Shown piece after piece: positions 50,350 through 60,939 of a stretch of DNA of 64,000 nt. A program made the translations under genes and the position numbers. Source of the stretch: Palleronia salina (lineage in GTDB: Bacteria > Pseudomonadota > Alphaproteobacteria > Rhodobacterales > Rhodobacteraceae); contig NZ_FQZA01000001.1 of NCBI RefSeq assembly GCF_900141995.1, forward strand, positions 348,392 to 412,391, written 5' to 3'. Position 1 is the stretch's first letter; each line of letters starts with the position of its first letter. Under the pieces are notes generated by a model. It had not been told where the DNA came from. It worked only from the letters and a program-made list of their open reading frames with translations, and searched no databases.

Positions 50350-51516
50350 TCAAAGCTCCGCCATCACCCTGTCTGCCGTGGCGCGCGCCCGCGCGTCGAT
50401 GTCGAGAACCATATCAAGGCTCGGAACGGCAATTCCAAGGCCACTTGACGACATGGTGTCGAGCGTTGCCTCGACGACCTCGGCCATCTGCGGAAAACTG
50501 ACGCGCCCGTCGAGAAACCCGTCCAGCGCCCGTTCCTTCGCGGCGTTGAACACCGCGCCCGACAGCCCGCCCGCCGCCATGACCTCGCGCGCCAGCCGCA
50601 GCGCCGGGTACTTGACCTCGTCCGGCGCGCGGAAGGTGAACTGCCCCAGCGCCGCGAAATCCAGCCGCTCGACCGGCAGGTCATGGCGGTCGGGATGGTT
50701 CAGCGCGAAGCCGATGGCGTGGCGCATGTCGGGCGGGCCGATATGCGCCATGAGCGCGCCGTCGCGGAACCCCACCATGGCGTGAATCATGGATTCGGGA
50801 TGGACCAGCGCCTCGATCCGCTCGGGCGGGATGCCGAAATATTCATGGGTTTCAATCAGCTCCAGCGCCTTGTTGAACAGTGACGCGCTGTCGATGGTGA
50901 TGCGTTGCCCCATGTCCCAGTTCGGGTGGCTGGCCGCCTGCGCGGGCGTGGCGCGCGTCATCTCGTCCACCGTCCAGTCGCGAAAAGCGCCGCCTGAGGC
51001 GGTGATGATGACCCGCTCGACCGCCGCGATGTCCTCGCCGATGAGGGCCTGGAAGACCGCCGAATGTTCGCTGTCCACGGGCAGCACGGTTGCGCCGTGG
51101 CGCCGGGCGGTGTCCATCAGCAGCGGACCGGCGCAGACCAGCGACTCCTTGTTGGCCAGCGCCAGGGTCGTGCCCTGCTCCAGCGCGCGCAGTCCCGGGG
51201 GCAGGCCCGCGGCGCCGACGATGGCCGACATGATCCAGTCCGCCGGGCGCGCAGCGGCTTCGGTGATGGCCTGTGCCCCGGCCGCCACCTCGATGCCCGA
51301 GCCGTCGAGCGCGGCGCGCAGGTCGTCCAGGCAATCCTCGTGGGCGGTCACGGCCAGCTCGGCGCGGTGGCGGCGCGCCAGTTCGGCCAGACGTGCCACG
51401 TTGCGCCCGCCCGTCAGCGCCACCACCTGGAACTCGTCCGGCCGCCGACCGATCAGGTCCAGCGTATTGCCCCCGATGGACCCGGTGGCGCCCAGTACCG
51501 TGATCCGGCGCATCAC
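50350..51516 (-). CDS. dxr: 1-deoxy-D-xylulose 5-phosphate reductoisomerase
   Basis: First committed step of the MEP pathway. The 388-residue protein has the NADPH-binding ITVLGATGSIGGNTLDLI, ALANKESLVCAGPLL, the metal and substrate sites PVDSEHSAVFQAL and TASGGAFRDW, HPNWDMGQRITIDSASLFNK, and EALVHPESMIHAMVGF. It overlaps cdsA by 4 bases. It supplies the same isoprenoid pathway as ispDF (9 kb) and feeds UppS. Confidence 0.97.
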   Translation of the reverse strand: MMRRITVLGATGSIGGNTLDLIGRRPDEFQVVALTGGRNVARLAELARRHRAELAVTAHEDCLDDLRAALDGSGIEVAAGAQAITEAAARPADWIMSAIVGAAGLPPGLRALEQGTTLALANKESLVCAGPLLMDTARRHGATVLPVDSEHSAVFQALIGEDIAAVERVIITASGGAFRDWTVDEMTRATPAQAASHPNWDMGQRITIDSASLFNKALELIETHEYFGIPPERIEALVHPESMIHAMVGFRDGALMAHIGPPDMRHAIGFALNHPDRHDLPVERLDFAALGQFTFRAPDEVKYPALRLAREVMAAGGLSGAVFNAAKERALDGFLDGRVSFPQMAEVVEATLDTMSSSGLGIAVPSLDMVLDIDARARATADRVMAEL

Positions 51517-52307
51517 TGTGCGGCGGTCAGGCCGGGCGGAAAGTCGATCAGCCGCGCGCTCATCAGCATCAGGACCGATGCGCCCAGCATCCCGTCGAAG
51601 CGATCAAAGAGACCGCCATGCCCCGGCAACAGGGACGAGCTGTCCTTGACCCCTGCCCGCCGCTTGACCGCGGACTCGGCGATGTCGCCGATCTGCGACG
51701 CCATCGACAGCGCCACCGCCACGCCCAGAAGCTGAGCGTTGGCGCCGGTGTAAAGCACGAAGAACAGCGCCACGATCGCCGCGCCGATCCAGCCCGCGAT
51801 GGTCCCCGACCATGTCTTCTTGGGGCTGACGCGCGGCCACATCTTCGGGCCGCCGATGAAGCGTCCGGCGAAATAGCCCATCACGTCGGTGGCGATGACC
51901 ACCAGCGCGAGCCACATCATCCACACGGCACCGTAATTTTCGCGCAGGGAATACATGCCGAAGCCCGCCAGCAGGATCGCAAGCGTGAAGATCGAATACG
52001 TCGCGCGCCGCTGGCCCAACTGCCCCACGCCCACGAAGATCGGGGCCAGCACCAGCGGCAGCGCGTACCCCGCCGGAAGAAGATCGGCGATCGTCAGGGC
52101 CAGGCCAGCCGCGCAGGCCAGCACGACGGCCGGCGCCTCGGGGTCCAGCATGCGCACCAGTTCCCACACCATCACACCGCTGATCAGGACCGTGAGCGCC
52201 AGGAAGGGCAGACCGCCCAGCCAGACGCAGATCAGGCCCACCACGGCGATCAGGGCGCCCACGCCGAAACGCGGCCCCAGGTCCGACCAGCGCCCGGCGT
52301 CGCTCAT
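51513..52307 (-). CDS. cdsA: phosphatidate cytidylyltransferase
   Basis: Membrane enzyme making CDP-diacylglycerol. The 264-residue protein has several hydrophobic segments and the CDS signature SLLPGHGGLFDRFDGMLGAS, plus SPKKTWSGTIAGWIGAA and DVMGYFAGRFIGGPKM. The overlap with uppS and dxr (4 bases each) shows one operon. Confidence 0.95.
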   Translation of the reverse strand: MSDAGRWSDLGPRFGVGALIAVVGLICVWLGGLPFLALTVLISGVMVWELVRMLDPEAPAVVLACAAGLALTIADLLPAGYALPLVLAPIFVGVGQLGQRRATYSIFTLAILLAGFGMYSLRENYGAVWMMWLALVVIATDVMGYFAGRFIGGPKMWPRVSPKKTWSGTIAGWIGAAIVALFFVLYTGANAQLLGVAVALSMASQIGDIAESAVKRRAGVKDSSSLLPGHGGLFDRFDGMLGASVLMLMSARLIDFPPGLTAAQ

Positions 52308-53038
52308 GCAGTCACGGCGCCGAAACGGCGGTCACGGGCGCCGAAACCGCCCAGGACGCGAGCGAATTCGGCCTTCGTGAAATCGGGCCACAGGGTGTCG
52401 ATGAACTCGTACTCGGCATAGGCCGACTGCCACAGAAGGAAGTTCGAGATCCGGGCCTCGCCGCTGGTGCGGATCACCAGGTCCGGGTCCGGCAGGACAT
52501 GGGTATCGAGAAACCGCGCGAGCGTGGTTTCGTCCACGTCCGCCGGGCTGAGCCGTCCGGCCGCGACCTCGGCGGCCAGGCGCTTCGTCGCGCGGCCCAG
52601 TTCGTCGCGACCACCGTAGTTCAGCGCGATCGTGAGATGCACCCGGTCATTGCGCGAGGTCAGCAGCTCCAGCTCGTCCATCAACCGCACGAGCTTGTCG
52701 TCCAGCCGCACCCGGTCGCCGATGAAACGCACCCGGACGCCCTCGGCCAGCAGGTCGCGTGCCTCGCGCTGGATATAGCGGCGGAAGAGCTTCATCAGGC
52801 CGGCGACCTCGGACTGGGTGCGTTTCCAGTTCTCGGTCGAGAAGGCGAAGATCGTCAGGTACTTCACGCCCAGGTCCGGGCAGGCGCGGACGATTTCCTT
52901 CACCCGGCGCGCGCCCATGTGGTGCCCGAACAGCCGTGGCCGCCCGCGCGACTTGGCCCAGCGGCCGTTGCCATCCATGATGCAGGCCACGTGGCGCGGC
53001 CCGCTGTCCGGAATGGTATTCTGCTCACCCGTGGCCAT
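52304..53038 (-). CDS. uppS: undecaprenyl diphosphate synthase
   Basis: Cis-prenyltransferase producing the C55 lipid carrier for cell-wall synthesis. The 244-residue protein has the catalytic aspartate motif ACIMDGNGRWAKSRG, GHHMGARRVKEIVRAC, LTIFAFSTENWKR, ALNYGGRDEL and DLVIRTSGEARISNFLLWQS. It lies between frr (30 bases) and cdsA (overlap). Confidence 0.97.
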   Translation of the reverse strand: MATGEQNTIPDSGPRHVACIMDGNGRWAKSRGRPRLFGHHMGARRVKEIVRACPDLGVKYLTIFAFSTENWKRTQSEVAGLMKLFRRYIQREARDLLAEGVRVRFIGDRVRLDDKLVRLMDELELLTSRNDRVHLTIALNYGGRDELGRATKRLAAEVAAGRLSPADVDETTLARFLDTHVLPDPDLVIRTSGEARISNFLLWQSAYAEYEFIDTLWPDFTKAEFARVLGGFGARDRRFGAVTA

Positions 53039-53068
53039 TTCAGGCTCTCCTTCCCCGCGATGCAGGTC

Positions 53069-53632
53069 TCAGACCTGCATGATCTCGGCCTGCTTGGACT
53101 CCAATGCCTCGTCCACCTTCTTGATGTAGGTGTTGGTCATTTCCTGCACCTCGGCTTCCCAGAATTTCTGGTCGTCCTCGGACAGGTTGTCGGCCTTGGC
53201 CTTCTTGATCTGGTCCATGCCGTCGCGGCGCACGTTGCGGATGGCGACGCGGGCGTTCTCGGCGTACTGGCCGGCCACCTTCGACAGGTCGCGGCGGCGT
53301 TCCTCGTTCAGCTCGGGGATGGGCAGCATGATGATCGTGCCGTTGAGCTGGGGGTTGATGCCCAGCCCGCTTTCGCGGATCGCCTTCTCGACCTTGCCCA
53401 CCAGGCTCTTGTCCCAGACGTTGATGGTGACCAAGCGCGGCTCGGGCACGTTCACGGTGCCGACCTGGTTGATCGGCGTGGCCTGGCCGTAGGCCTCGAC
53501 CATCACCGGCTCGAGCATCGAGGCCGACGCCCGCCCGGTCCGGAGCGAGCCGAACTCGCTGCGCAGATTGGCCATGGCGCCGTCCATCCGCCGTTGCAGA
53601 TCGTCGGTATCCAGCATGAAGTCGTCGGACAT
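53069..53632 (-). CDS. frr: ribosome recycling factor
   Basis: With EF-G splits post-termination ribosomes. The 187-residue protein has the three-helix bundle stretches [72 protein letters not shown] and [13 protein letters not shown]. It is in the classic pyrH-frr-uppS-cdsA-dxr order; 95 bases separate it from pyrH. Confidence 0.98.
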   Translation of the reverse strand: MSDDFMLDTDDLQRRMDGAMANLRSEFGSLRTGRASASMLEPVMVEAYGQATPINQVGTVNVPEPRLVTINVWDKSLVGKVEKAIRESGLGINPQLNGTIIMLPIPELNEERRRDLSKVAGQYAENARVAIRNVRRDGMDQIKKAKADNLSEDDQKFWEAEVQEMTNTYIKKVDEALESKQAEIMQV

Positions 53633-53727
53633 GGGCAGTCGAATTCCGTCTGTTACTCGGTCACATTCAGGCGGTCTCTAGCGCAAACCGTGCGGAATCG
53701 CCACAGCCGAGTTCACGCCCCGCGCGG

Positions 53728-54456
53728 TCAGCCACGCACAATCGTGTAGGTGCCTTCCCCGGCCAGTATGCCCTTGAAGCCGCCGGGTTCGTCCAGCGAG
53801 AAGACGACGATGGGCAGATCGTTGTCGCGCGCCAGCGCGATGGCCGAGGCGTCCATCACGCCAAGGTGCTTCTGGAGCACCTCGTCGTAGGTGATCTTCT
53901 CATAGCGCTTGGCGTCGTCGTGCTTGGTCGGGTCCTTGTCGTAGACGCCGTCCACCTTGGTGCCCTTGAAGATCGCCTGGCAGTCCATCTCGGAGGCGCG
54001 CAACGTGGCGGCGGTGTCGGTGGTGAAATACGGATTGCCGGTCCCGGCCGCGAAGATGCAGACCCGCTTCTTCTCCAGGTGCCGCACCGCGCGGCGGCGG
54101 ATATAGGGCTCGGCCACCTCGTTCATGGTGATGGCCGAGATTACCCGGGTGTGGATCCCGAGCTCTTCCAGCGCCGACTGCATGGCCAGCGCGTTCATCA
54201 CCGTGGCGAGCATGCCCATGTAATCGGCCGTGGTCCGCTCCATCCCCTGCGCCGAGCCTTGCAGCCCGCGGAAGATGTTGCCGCCGCCGATGACCATGCA
54301 GATCTCGACCCCCAGGTCGTAGACCGACTGCACCTCGCGGGCGATGCGCTGCACGGTGGGCGGATGCAGGCCGTAGCCCTGGTCGCCCATCAATGCCTCG
54401 CCCGAGATTTTCAGAAGAACCCGGTCGAATGTGCGTTTCGACAATGTCTCGGACAT
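53728..54456 (-). CDS. pyrH: uridylate kinase
   Basis: Phosphorylates UMP to UDP. The 242-residue protein has [74 protein letters not shown] and [19 protein letters not shown]. The start MSETLSKR is preferred; a very long upstream extension in the same frame overlaps miaA and is not coding. The usual upstream rpsB-tsf genes are missing; miaA is divergent here, so the operon starts with pyrH. Confidence 0.97.
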   Translation of the reverse strand: MSETLSKRTFDRVLLKISGEALMGDQGYGLHPPTVQRIAREVQSVYDLGVEICMVIGGGNIFRGLQGSAQGMERTTADYMGMLATVMNALAMQSALEELGIHTRVISAITMNEVAEPYIRRRAVRHLEKKRVCIFAAGTGNPYFTTDTAATLRASEMDCQAIFKGTKVDGVYDKDPTKHDDAKRYEKITYDEVLQKHLGVMDASAIALARDNDLPIVVFSLDEPGGFKGILAGEGTYTIVRG

Positions 54457-54534
54457 GCGGACCCCCGGGCTTTTGCGTTGCGGCGCAAACTGTCGCAAAA
54501 GGGCCGCGGTGACAACGGGGCGCGGACGCGAAAA

Positions 54535-55422
54535 ATGCAGATCGACAGGCTGGTGGGCGAAGCGGGCCGGGACGCGCCGGTGCTGATCGCGGGTCCCACG
54601 GCCAGCGGGAAGTCGGCGCTCGCGCTCGCCATCGCCGAGGCGACCGGCGGCACGGTGGTCAATGCCGATGCGCTCCAGGTCTATGGCCGCTGGCGTATCC
54701 TCACCGCCCGGCCCGACGCGGCCGAGACCGCCCGCGCCCCCCACGCGCTTTACGGTCACGTCGCGGCTACCCAGGACTACTCGGTCGGCCACTGGCTGCG
54801 CGAGGTGGCGGCGCTGATCGACGGTGGTATCCGGCCCATCGTGACCGGGGGCACCGGGCTCTATTTCACCGCGCTGACCGAGGGGCTGGCCGACATCCCC
54901 GCCACGCCGCCCGGGATTCGCGCGCGGGCCGACGCGATCCTGGCCGAGGACGGTTTGGCCGCGCTGCTGGACGCGCTGGATCCCAAGACCAGGGCGCGCA
55001 TCGACACCCGCAACCCCGCCCGCGTGCAGCGCGCGTGGGAGGTGCTCGAGACGACCGGCCGGGGCCTTGCCGCCTGGCAGGACGCCACGCCCGCCCCCCT
55101 GCTGCCGTTGGACCGTTGCGTGGCCTTCCGCGTGGACGCTCCTCCCGCCGTGTTGACCCCCCGGATCGAGCAGCGGTTCGACGCGATGCTCAAGGCGGGC
55201 GCGCTGGACGAGATGCGCGCCAACCTGCCCGATTTCGATCCGGCGCGCCCCGCCGACCGGGCCATCAGCGCGCCCGAGCTGGCCGCCCACCTGCGCGACG
55301 GGATCCCGCTGGAGCAGGCCCGCGACGCGGCGGTGATCGCCACGCGCCAATACGCCAAGCGCCAGAGGACATGGTTCGCCAAGCGGATGCGCGGCTGGCG
55401 CGGCGTGCCATTGTCGACATGA
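54535..55422 (+). CDS. miaA: tRNA dimethylallyltransferase
   Basis: Adds the isopentenyl group to A37 of tRNAs that read UNN codons. The 295-residue protein has the P-loop [67 protein letters not shown] and a C-terminal [16 protein letters not shown]. The start ATG is 78 bases from the pyrH start on the other strand; A-rich bases precede it instead of a clear ribosome binding site. Confidence 0.95.
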   Translation: MQIDRLVGEAGRDAPVLIAGPTASGKSALALAIAEATGGTVVNADALQVYGRWRILTARPDAAETARAPHALYGHVAATQDYSVGHWLREVAALIDGGIRPIVTGGTGLYFTALTEGLADIPATPPGIRARADAILAEDGLAALLDALDPKTRARIDTRNPARVQRAWEVLETTGRGLAAWQDATPAPLLPLDRCVAFRVDAPPAVLTPRIEQRFDAMLKAGALDEMRANLPDFDPARPADRAISAPELAAHLRDGIPLEQARDAAVIATRQYAKRQRTWFAKRMRGWRGVPLST

Positions 55423-55509
55423 TCGAAACGGCGCGCGGTTTTTCTTTGACCGCGGGCCGGGCTGGGTTACCGTCTCGCCATCCGCTGCCAACCCGGAGAC
55501 ATCGCCGCC

Positions 55510-56313
55510 ATGCTGGAAACAGGGATCGCCACACCCGGATATCGCATCACGCCCCTGCAACAGATCGCCAAGGGCGGGCGCTGGCGGACCGAGGCCATGC
55601 GCAGCTATGCCCAGCCGGTGCTGTACTGGTTCACCCGCGGACAGGGCCGGATCACGATCCAGGGGGCGACCCACGGCTATGGCCCGCACAACGCGGTTCT
55701 CCTGCCGCCCGGCACGATGCACGGCTTCGACACGCTGGGACAGGTGGCCGGCAGCGCCATCTTCCTGCGGCCCGACCCCTCGCTCGACGTACCCGAGACC
55801 GCGATCCACTTGCGCCTGCGGGACGCGACGCTCCAGGCCGAGCTGAACCTTCAGGTCGACAATATCCAGCGCGAGCTCGACCGCGGGGCACAGGCGTCCG
55901 ACCGTGCGCTGCTGCACCACGCGGGCCTGATGCTTCTGTGGCTCGAACGACAGGCCGGCCCGGACTGGCAGGAGGGCGCCGAGCCCGGAGGCAGCGCCGG
56001 CCGCCTGGCCGCCGCGTTCACCGCCCTGCTCGAACGCGACTTCCGCCGGGGCCGCACCGTGGCGGAATACGCCGCGCAGCTGGGCATCACGCCCACCCAT
56101 CTCAGCCGCGCCTGCAAGGCCGCGTCGGGACGCCCGGCCTCGGCCCTGCTGCAGGACAGGCTGCATTACGAGGCGCGGCGCCTGCTGCGGGAAACGTCGC
56201 TGCCGGTGAAGGACGTGGCGCAGGCGCTGGGCTTCCGCTCGGCCGCCTATTTCACCCGCGCCTTCCAGCAGCGCACGGGCCAGACGCCAAGCGCCTTCCG
56301 CCGCGGCGGGTAG
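55510..56313 (+). CDS. AraC-family transcriptional regulator
   Basis: A 267-residue regulator with an N-terminal cupin-like sensing domain ([33 protein letters not shown]) and a C-terminal double helix-turn-helix ([20 protein letters not shown], and [20 protein letters not shown] followed by [12 protein letters not shown]). The inducer is unknown. It is 114 bases upstream of an orphan substrate-binding protein in the same direction; control of that gene is a reasonable guess. Confidence 0.9.
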   Translation: MLETGIATPGYRITPLQQIAKGGRWRTEAMRSYAQPVLYWFTRGQGRITIQGATHGYGPHNAVLLPPGTMHGFDTLGQVAGSAIFLRPDPSLDVPETAIHLRLRDATLQAELNLQVDNIQRELDRGAQASDRALLHHAGLMLLWLERQAGPDWQEGAEPGGSAGRLAAAFTALLERDFRRGRTVAEYAAQLGITPTHLSRACKAASGRPASALLQDRLHYEARRLLRETSLPVKDVAQALGFRSAAYFTRAFQQRTGQTPSAFRRGG

Positions 56314-56427
56314 CCGGCCGCGCCGCCCCGGGTGGTCCCGGCACCGGCCCGTCGTCGCGTTGCGTGCGGAACCTGATCGGTCCGGCGGCGTCATTCTGTG
56401 AAGCCCGCGCAGGAAAGGAACGGCACG

Positions 56428-58092
56428 ATGAACAAGAACCGGCCCCGCCGCCTGCATCCCTTCGCCCGCACGCTTGCGGCCGAGCATCGGCACGGCCTGC
56501 TCGGCCGGCGCGAATTTCTGTCACGCGCCACCGCGCTGGGTCTGTCGGCGCCCACCGCGCTGGGCCTGATCGGGGCGCCCGGCCTCGCCCGGGCCGCCGG
56601 GCATGTCCGGCAGGGCGGCACGCTGCGCATCCAGCAGGAGGTGCGGCCATTGAAGGACACCCGCACCTACGACTGGTCGCCCATCGCCAACCTGACCCGG
56701 GGAACCCTCGAATACCTGATCGAGTACAACAACGACGGCAGCTTCCGCGGCATGCTGCTGTCGGGATGGGAAGTCTCGGACGACGCCACCCGGATCGTCC
56801 TGAACCTGCGGCCCGGCATCACGTGGTCGAACGGCGACCCGTTCACCGCCGCCGACGTGGTCCGCAATATCGAGCGTTGGTGCGACCGCTCGGTCCCTGG
56901 CAACTCCATGGCCGGGCGCATGGCCACTCTGATCGACGAGGGGACGGGCAAGCTCATCGACGGCGCGGCCGAGGTCACGGATGACCTGACCGTCACCCTG
57001 CGCCTGCGGCGTCCCGACATCACACTGATCCCGGGCATGGCGGATTACCCCGCCGCCATCGTCCACGAAAGCTATGACCCCGAGGAGACGGAGACCGCCA
57101 TCGGCACCGGTCCCTTCCGCATCGCCGAGCATCTTCCGGGCGAACGCGCCGTGCTGGAACGCGACACCTCGCGGCCGTGGTGGGGCACCGAGATCTACGG
57201 CGGCCCGTTCCTCGACCGGATCGAGTTTATCGATTACGGCACCGATCCGCTGAACTGGCTGCGCGCCTTCGAGGCGGGCGAGATCGACATGAACTACGAA
57301 TCGGTCGGCGAATTTATCGGCATCATGGACGATATCGGCCTGCGGAAATCCGAGATCCTGACCGCCGCCACCATCGTCATCCGTCCCAACCAGCTGGCCG
57401 AGGTCGACGGCCGCCGCCCCTATTCCGACCGCACCGTGCGCCGGGCGCTGCAGCTGGCCGTCGACAACGATGTCATCCTCGAGCTGGGCTACGGCGGGCG
57501 CGGCGCGGTGGCCGAGAACCACCACGTAGCCCCGGTGCACCCCGAATACGCCGAGCTGCCCCAGCTGGGTCCCGACCCCGCCCGCGCGCGCGAGATGATG
57601 GCCGAGGCCGGGCTGGCCGCGTTCGAACACGAGCTGGTGTCGATCGACGACGACTGGCGCCGCACCACCACCGACGCGGTTGCGGCACAGTTGCGCGATG
57701 CGGGTATCCCGGTGAAACGCACGGTGCTGCCCGCCGCCAGCTACCTGCCGAAATGGGACCAGTGGGCGTTTTCCTCGACCAACTGGAACCACCGTCCGCT
57801 GGGGGTTCAGGTCATGGCGCTCGCCTATCGCTCGGGCGAGCCGTGGAACGAGACCGGCTTCTCGAACGCCGCGTTCGACGAGACGCTGAACGACGCGCTG
57901 GGCATCGGCGACGCGGACCAGCGCCGCGCCAGCATGCGCACTCTGCAGGGCATCCTCCAGGAAGAGGGCGTGATCATCCAGCCCTACTGGCGGTCGCTCT
58001 TCCGTCACCACGTCGAAGGCGTGGTCGGCGCCGACATGCACGTGGCCTTCGAGATCCATCCCTACAAGCTGGCCTTCACCGACGACGCCTGA
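56428..58092 (+). CDS. family 5 ABC transporter substrate-binding protein, Tat-exported
   Basis: A 554-residue periplasmic solute-binding protein of the dipeptide/oligopeptide (SBP_bac_5) class. Following a 35-residue N-region is a twin-arginine signal ([15 protein letters not shown], then a hydrophobic stretch, cleavage about ARAAG). Family stretches are [72 protein letters not shown] and [29 protein letters not shown] precedes the ATG. No permease or ATPase genes flank it, so it must share a transporter encoded elsewhere or act as a sensor. Ligand unknown. Confidence 0.92.
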   Translation: MNKNRPRRLHPFARTLAAEHRHGLLGRREFLSRATALGLSAPTALGLIGAPGLARAAGHVRQGGTLRIQQEVRPLKDTRTYDWSPIANLTRGTLEYLIEYNNDGSFRGMLLSGWEVSDDATRIVLNLRPGITWSNGDPFTAADVVRNIERWCDRSVPGNSMAGRMATLIDEGTGKLIDGAAEVTDDLTVTLRLRRPDITLIPGMADYPAAIVHESYDPEETETAIGTGPFRIAEHLPGERAVLERDTSRPWWGTEIYGGPFLDRIEFIDYGTDPLNWLRAFEAGEIDMNYESVGEFIGIMDDIGLRKSEILTAATIVIRPNQLAEVDGRRPYSDRTVRRALQLAVDNDVILELGYGGRGAVAENHHVAPVHPEYAELPQLGPDPARAREMMAEAGLAAFEHELVSIDDDWRRTTTDAVAAQLRDAGIPVKRTVLPAASYLPKWDQWAFSSTNWNHRPLGVQVMALAYRSGEPWNETGFSNAAFDETLNDALGIGDADQRRASMRTLQGILQEEGVIIQPYWRSLFRHHVEGVVGADMHVAFEIHPYKLAFTDDA

Positions 58093-58152
58093 TCGCGGAA
58101 CAGACGACCGCCTGCGCCGTTGGACCGTCATCTCCGGCGAAAGGACGCGGCA

Positions 58153-58992
58153 ATGGCGCAGAACGATCTCGACTGGTCCATCCCCATCATGCGCGCAGGC
58201 TATTCCGGCCGCGCCCTTGTCTATCTCGTGGTCGCGGGCTTCTCGCTCTGGGCCGTCAGCCGCGGGGGGCAGGCCGAGGGCACGATGACCGCGCTGCAAT
58301 CGCTGGAACGGACGGCCTACGGCACGCTGATCCTGCTGGCCATCTTCGTGGGCATGCTGTCCTACGCGGTCTGGCGCCTGATCGACGCGGCCTGGGATCT
58401 AGAGGATTACGGCAGCGACGGCAAGGGGCTGATCGCCCGGATCGGCATGGTCGTCACCGGCCTGATCCACCTCGGCATCGGCATCGGCGCGCTGCTGCTG
58501 GTCTTCACGGCCTCGGGCGATGGCGGCGGCTCGACCATCGCGCAGGCGGCCAACACCGTGATGGGCTGGCCCGGCGGGCGCCTGCTGGTCGGCGCGGCGG
58601 GCGTCGTGACCGTGGGCGCGGGCCTCTATTACCTGAAAAAGGCCTGGAACCGCGAATATCGCACGCACCTGATCGGCAATCCCGTGACGCGCAACTTCGA
58701 CCCGGCCCTGCGCGGCGGCGTCGCCTCGCAAGGTTTCGTGGTGACGGTGATCGGCGGCTTCCTGGTCTACGCCGCCATGACCGCCTCGGGCAGCGAGGCC
58801 GGCGGGCTCGGCAAGACCTTCGACTGGCTCAGCGGACAGCCCTACGGGCGCGTGCTGGTGGGCCTGCTCTGCGTCGGGCTTCTGGGGTTCGCGTTGTTCT
58901 GTGCCGTGAACGCGGCCTACCGGATCGTGCCGAAGGCCAGCCATGGCAGCCTCGACACGCTGAAGGCCAAATTCAAGCAGAAGGCGGCCTAG
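58153..58992 (+). CDS. DUF1206 membrane protein
   Basis: A 279-residue integral membrane protein made of three similar pairs of helices, each starting with an R-x-GY/GR-type motif ([60 protein letters not shown]). Function unknown in the family. The start MAQNDLDW is chosen because AAAGGACG lies just before it. It ends in a basic tail ([10 protein letters not shown]). The stop codon shares a CTAG with the convergent transglycosylase gene. Confidence 0.87.
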   Translation: MAQNDLDWSIPIMRAGYSGRALVYLVVAGFSLWAVSRGGQAEGTMTALQSLERTAYGTLILLAIFVGMLSYAVWRLIDAAWDLEDYGSDGKGLIARIGMVVTGLIHLGIGIGALLLVFTASGDGGGSTIAQAANTVMGWPGGRLLVGAAGVVTVGAGLYYLKKAWNREYRTHLIGNPVTRNFDPALRGGVASQGFVVTVIGGFLVYAAMTASGSEAGGLGKTFDWLSGQPYGRVLVGLLCVGLLGFALFCAVNAAYRIVPKASHGSLDTLKAKFKQKAA

Positions 58993-59600
58993 TCGCCCAG
59001 GATGATCTTCACGTAATTCATCGTCTCGCGGTAGGGCGGCACGCCGCCGTGCTTCTGCACCGCGCCCGGCCCCGCGTTGTAGGCGGCGAGCGCCAGCCGC
59101 CACGACTTGAACGTGTCGTATTGCTGGCGCAGGTAGCGCGCGCCGCCGTCGAGGTTCTGACGCGGCCGGCGCGGATCGACCTTCAGCCGTGCCGCGGTGC
59201 CCGGCATCAGTTGCGCCAGACCGATCGCGCCCTTGTGCGACACCGCGTTGGGGTTCCAGCCGGACTCCTGCTGGACCAGGCGCAGGAACAGGTCCTCGGG
59301 GATGCCGTGCTTGCGCGCGCTGGCCCGTGCCACGGGCAGGTATTCGCCGCGATACTTGCCGGTGAAGCGCTGGACAGGCATGTCGCCCGCACGGGTCACG
59401 GGCTTCGCGATCTTGGGCTTCAGCTTGTCCGACCCGCGATACTGGCTCGAGGCGCGGCCATCCAGAACGTCCAGCTTGTCGAGAAACAGCGCCCGCCCGC
59501 TCTTGGACGACATGCTGAGCGCGTCCGCAGACGCGGTGGTGGTCATCGCGGCGGAAAGCAGCCCCGCCAGGAAGATCGCGCGTCGCATCGCGCCCCCCAT
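58989..59600 (-). CDS. periplasmic lytic transglycosylase (SLT domain)
   Basis: A 203-residue cell-wall enzyme: signal peptide ([21 protein letters not shown]), a linker, and a C-terminal SLT/GEWL domain with the catalytic glutamate E112 ([19 protein letters not shown]), [13 protein letters not shown] and [18 protein letters not shown]. It cleaves peptidoglycan glycan strands to 1,6-anhydro products. Small single-domain SLT proteins often work with secretion or flagellar systems, but no such genes are here. The start may be this ATG or the one 12 bases later. Confidence 0.92.
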   Translation of the reverse strand: MGGAMRRAIFLAGLLSAAMTTTASADALSMSSKSGRALFLDKLDVLDGRASSQYRGSDKLKPKIAKPVTRAGDMPVQRFTGKYRGEYLPVARASARKHGIPEDLFLRLVQQESGWNPNAVSHKGAIGLAQLMPGTAARLKVDPRRPRQNLDGGARYLRQQYDTFKSWRLALAAYNAGPGAVQKHGGVPPYRETMNYVKIILGD

Positions 59601-59747
59601 CCCTGTCCCTGTTGCCGCCGACTATAACCCGAAGTGGCGATTCGGGAAGTCCCGGGCCATGGGCGGGTTGCTGGCGGGCGGCTTTGACGGATATAGCGGA
59701 GCGCAGCGCCGACACATCACACGCAAGACAAAAAGGGAGGCACCCCA

Positions 59748-60263
59748 ATGGCGGGTTCCGTGAACAAGGTCATCCTGATCGGCAATCTGGGCCGCGACCC
59801 CGAGGTCAGGACGTTCAGCAACGGTGGCAAGGTCTGCAACCTGCGCATCGCCACGTCCGAGAACTGGAAGGACCGCAATACCGGCGAACGGCGCGAGCGG
59901 ACCGAGTGGCATTCCGTCGCCATCTTCTCCGAGCCCCTGGCCCGCGTGGCCGAGCAATACCTGAAGAAGGGCTCGAAGGTGTATATCGAGGGCCAGCTGG
60001 AAACCCGCAAATGGCAGGACCAGTCGGGCCAGGACCGCTATTCCACCGAGGTCGTACTGCGCCCCTACAAGTCCGAACTGACCATGCTCGACGGCCGTGA
60101 CGGCGGCGGCGGTGGCGGCAACTACGGCGGTGGCGGCGGCGGATACTCCGACGACCGCGACGACGGCTACGGCGGCGGGTCGGGCGGCGGCGGCCGCGGC
60201 GGTTCGGGTGGCGGCTATGGCGGCCCGCCCGCCAGCGACATGGACGACGAAATCCCGTTCTGA
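59748..60263 (+). CDS. ssb: single-stranded DNA-binding protein
   Basis: Replication and repair SSB. The 171-residue protein has an OB fold ([59 protein letters not shown]), a Gly-rich linker of about 45 residues and the acidic protein-interaction tail DMDDEIPF. No LexA box is visible upstream. Confidence 0.97.
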   Translation: MAGSVNKVILIGNLGRDPEVRTFSNGGKVCNLRIATSENWKDRNTGERRERTEWHSVAIFSEPLARVAEQYLKKGSKVYIEGQLETRKWQDQSGQDRYSTEVVLRPYKSELTMLDGRDGGGGGGNYGGGGGGYSDDRDDGYGGGSGGGGRGGSGGGYGGPPASDMDDEIPF

Positions 60264-60342
60264 TCGCCATTGCGCAGGATCCGGGTCGCCCCGCGCGGCC
60301 CGGTGACCGATCCATGGGCCAGGCTTCTCGAAAGGCTTGGCC

Positions 60343-60939
60343 ATGGTGCAGACCGCATTCGCCCTGATCCTCTTCCTCGCGCCCCTGGCCTACAGCCCGG
60401 GGCCCGGGAACCTGTTCTTCGCAGCCAACGGCGCGCGATTCGGCCTTCGGGCCACGCTCCCCGCCAACGCGGGCTATCACCTCGCCACCTGGATCGTGAC
60501 GGCGGCCATCGGTATGGGATTCCTCGCTGCCACGGCGCGGCACCCGCAGATCTTCGCCGCGCTGAAAACCGCCGGGGCGGCCTACGTGCTGTGGCTGGCC
60601 TGGCGGCTGGCCCGCGCGGGGCGCCACGACAGCGACCGAGCCGCGCGCCCGGCGGGGTTCGTGGATGGCGCGGTGCTGCTGCTTCTGAACCCCAAGGCCT
60701 ATGTCATCATCGCGCTGATGTTCACGCAGTTCCTCGGGACCGACGCGACAGGAACCCTGGCCCCGGTCCTGCTGATCGCCACGGTCTTCACCCTCAACAA
60801 CCTGCTGGCCTTCCTGGCGTGGACATGGGCCGGCGACGCGCTGGCCGCCCGCTTTGCCGATGAACAGGACGCGGCGCGGCTGAACACCGGCTTCGCGGTG
60901 CTGCTGGCCGGCGTGGCCCTGTGGATGTTGCTGGCCTAG
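60343..60939 (+). CDS. LysE/RhtB family exporter
   Basis: A 198-residue membrane protein of the amino-acid/homoserine-lactone exporter family with about six hydrophobic segments: ALILFLAPLAYSPGPGNLFF (the PGPN-like motif), the ANAGYHLATWIVTAAIGMGF stretch, the middle TAGAAYVLWLAWRL-like segment and DGAVLLLLNPKAYVII with the conserved NPK. Substrate unknown. An in-frame TTG two codons upstream is an alternative start. Its TAG overlaps the convergent aroB stop. Confidence 0.87.
   Translation: MVQTAFALILFLAPLAYSPGPGNLFFAANGARFGLRATLPANAGYHLATWIVTAAIGMGFLAATARHPQIFAALKTAGAAYVLWLAWRLARAGRHDSDRAARPAGFVDGAVLLLLNPKAYVIIALMFTQFLGTDATGTLAPVLLIATVFTLNNLLAFLAWTWAGDALAARFADEQDAARLNTGFAVLLAGVALWMLLA

Noticed and set aside
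53728-56493. pyrH read as a 921-residue protein from a far upstream start
   Set aside because: The extension is antisense to miaA and the AraC gene and has no domain; the normal 242-residue PyrH start is clear.
60100-60225. GGC-rich repeat tract in ssb as a tandem repeat or mobile element
   Set aside because: It encodes the Gly-rich linker that is normal in SSB.
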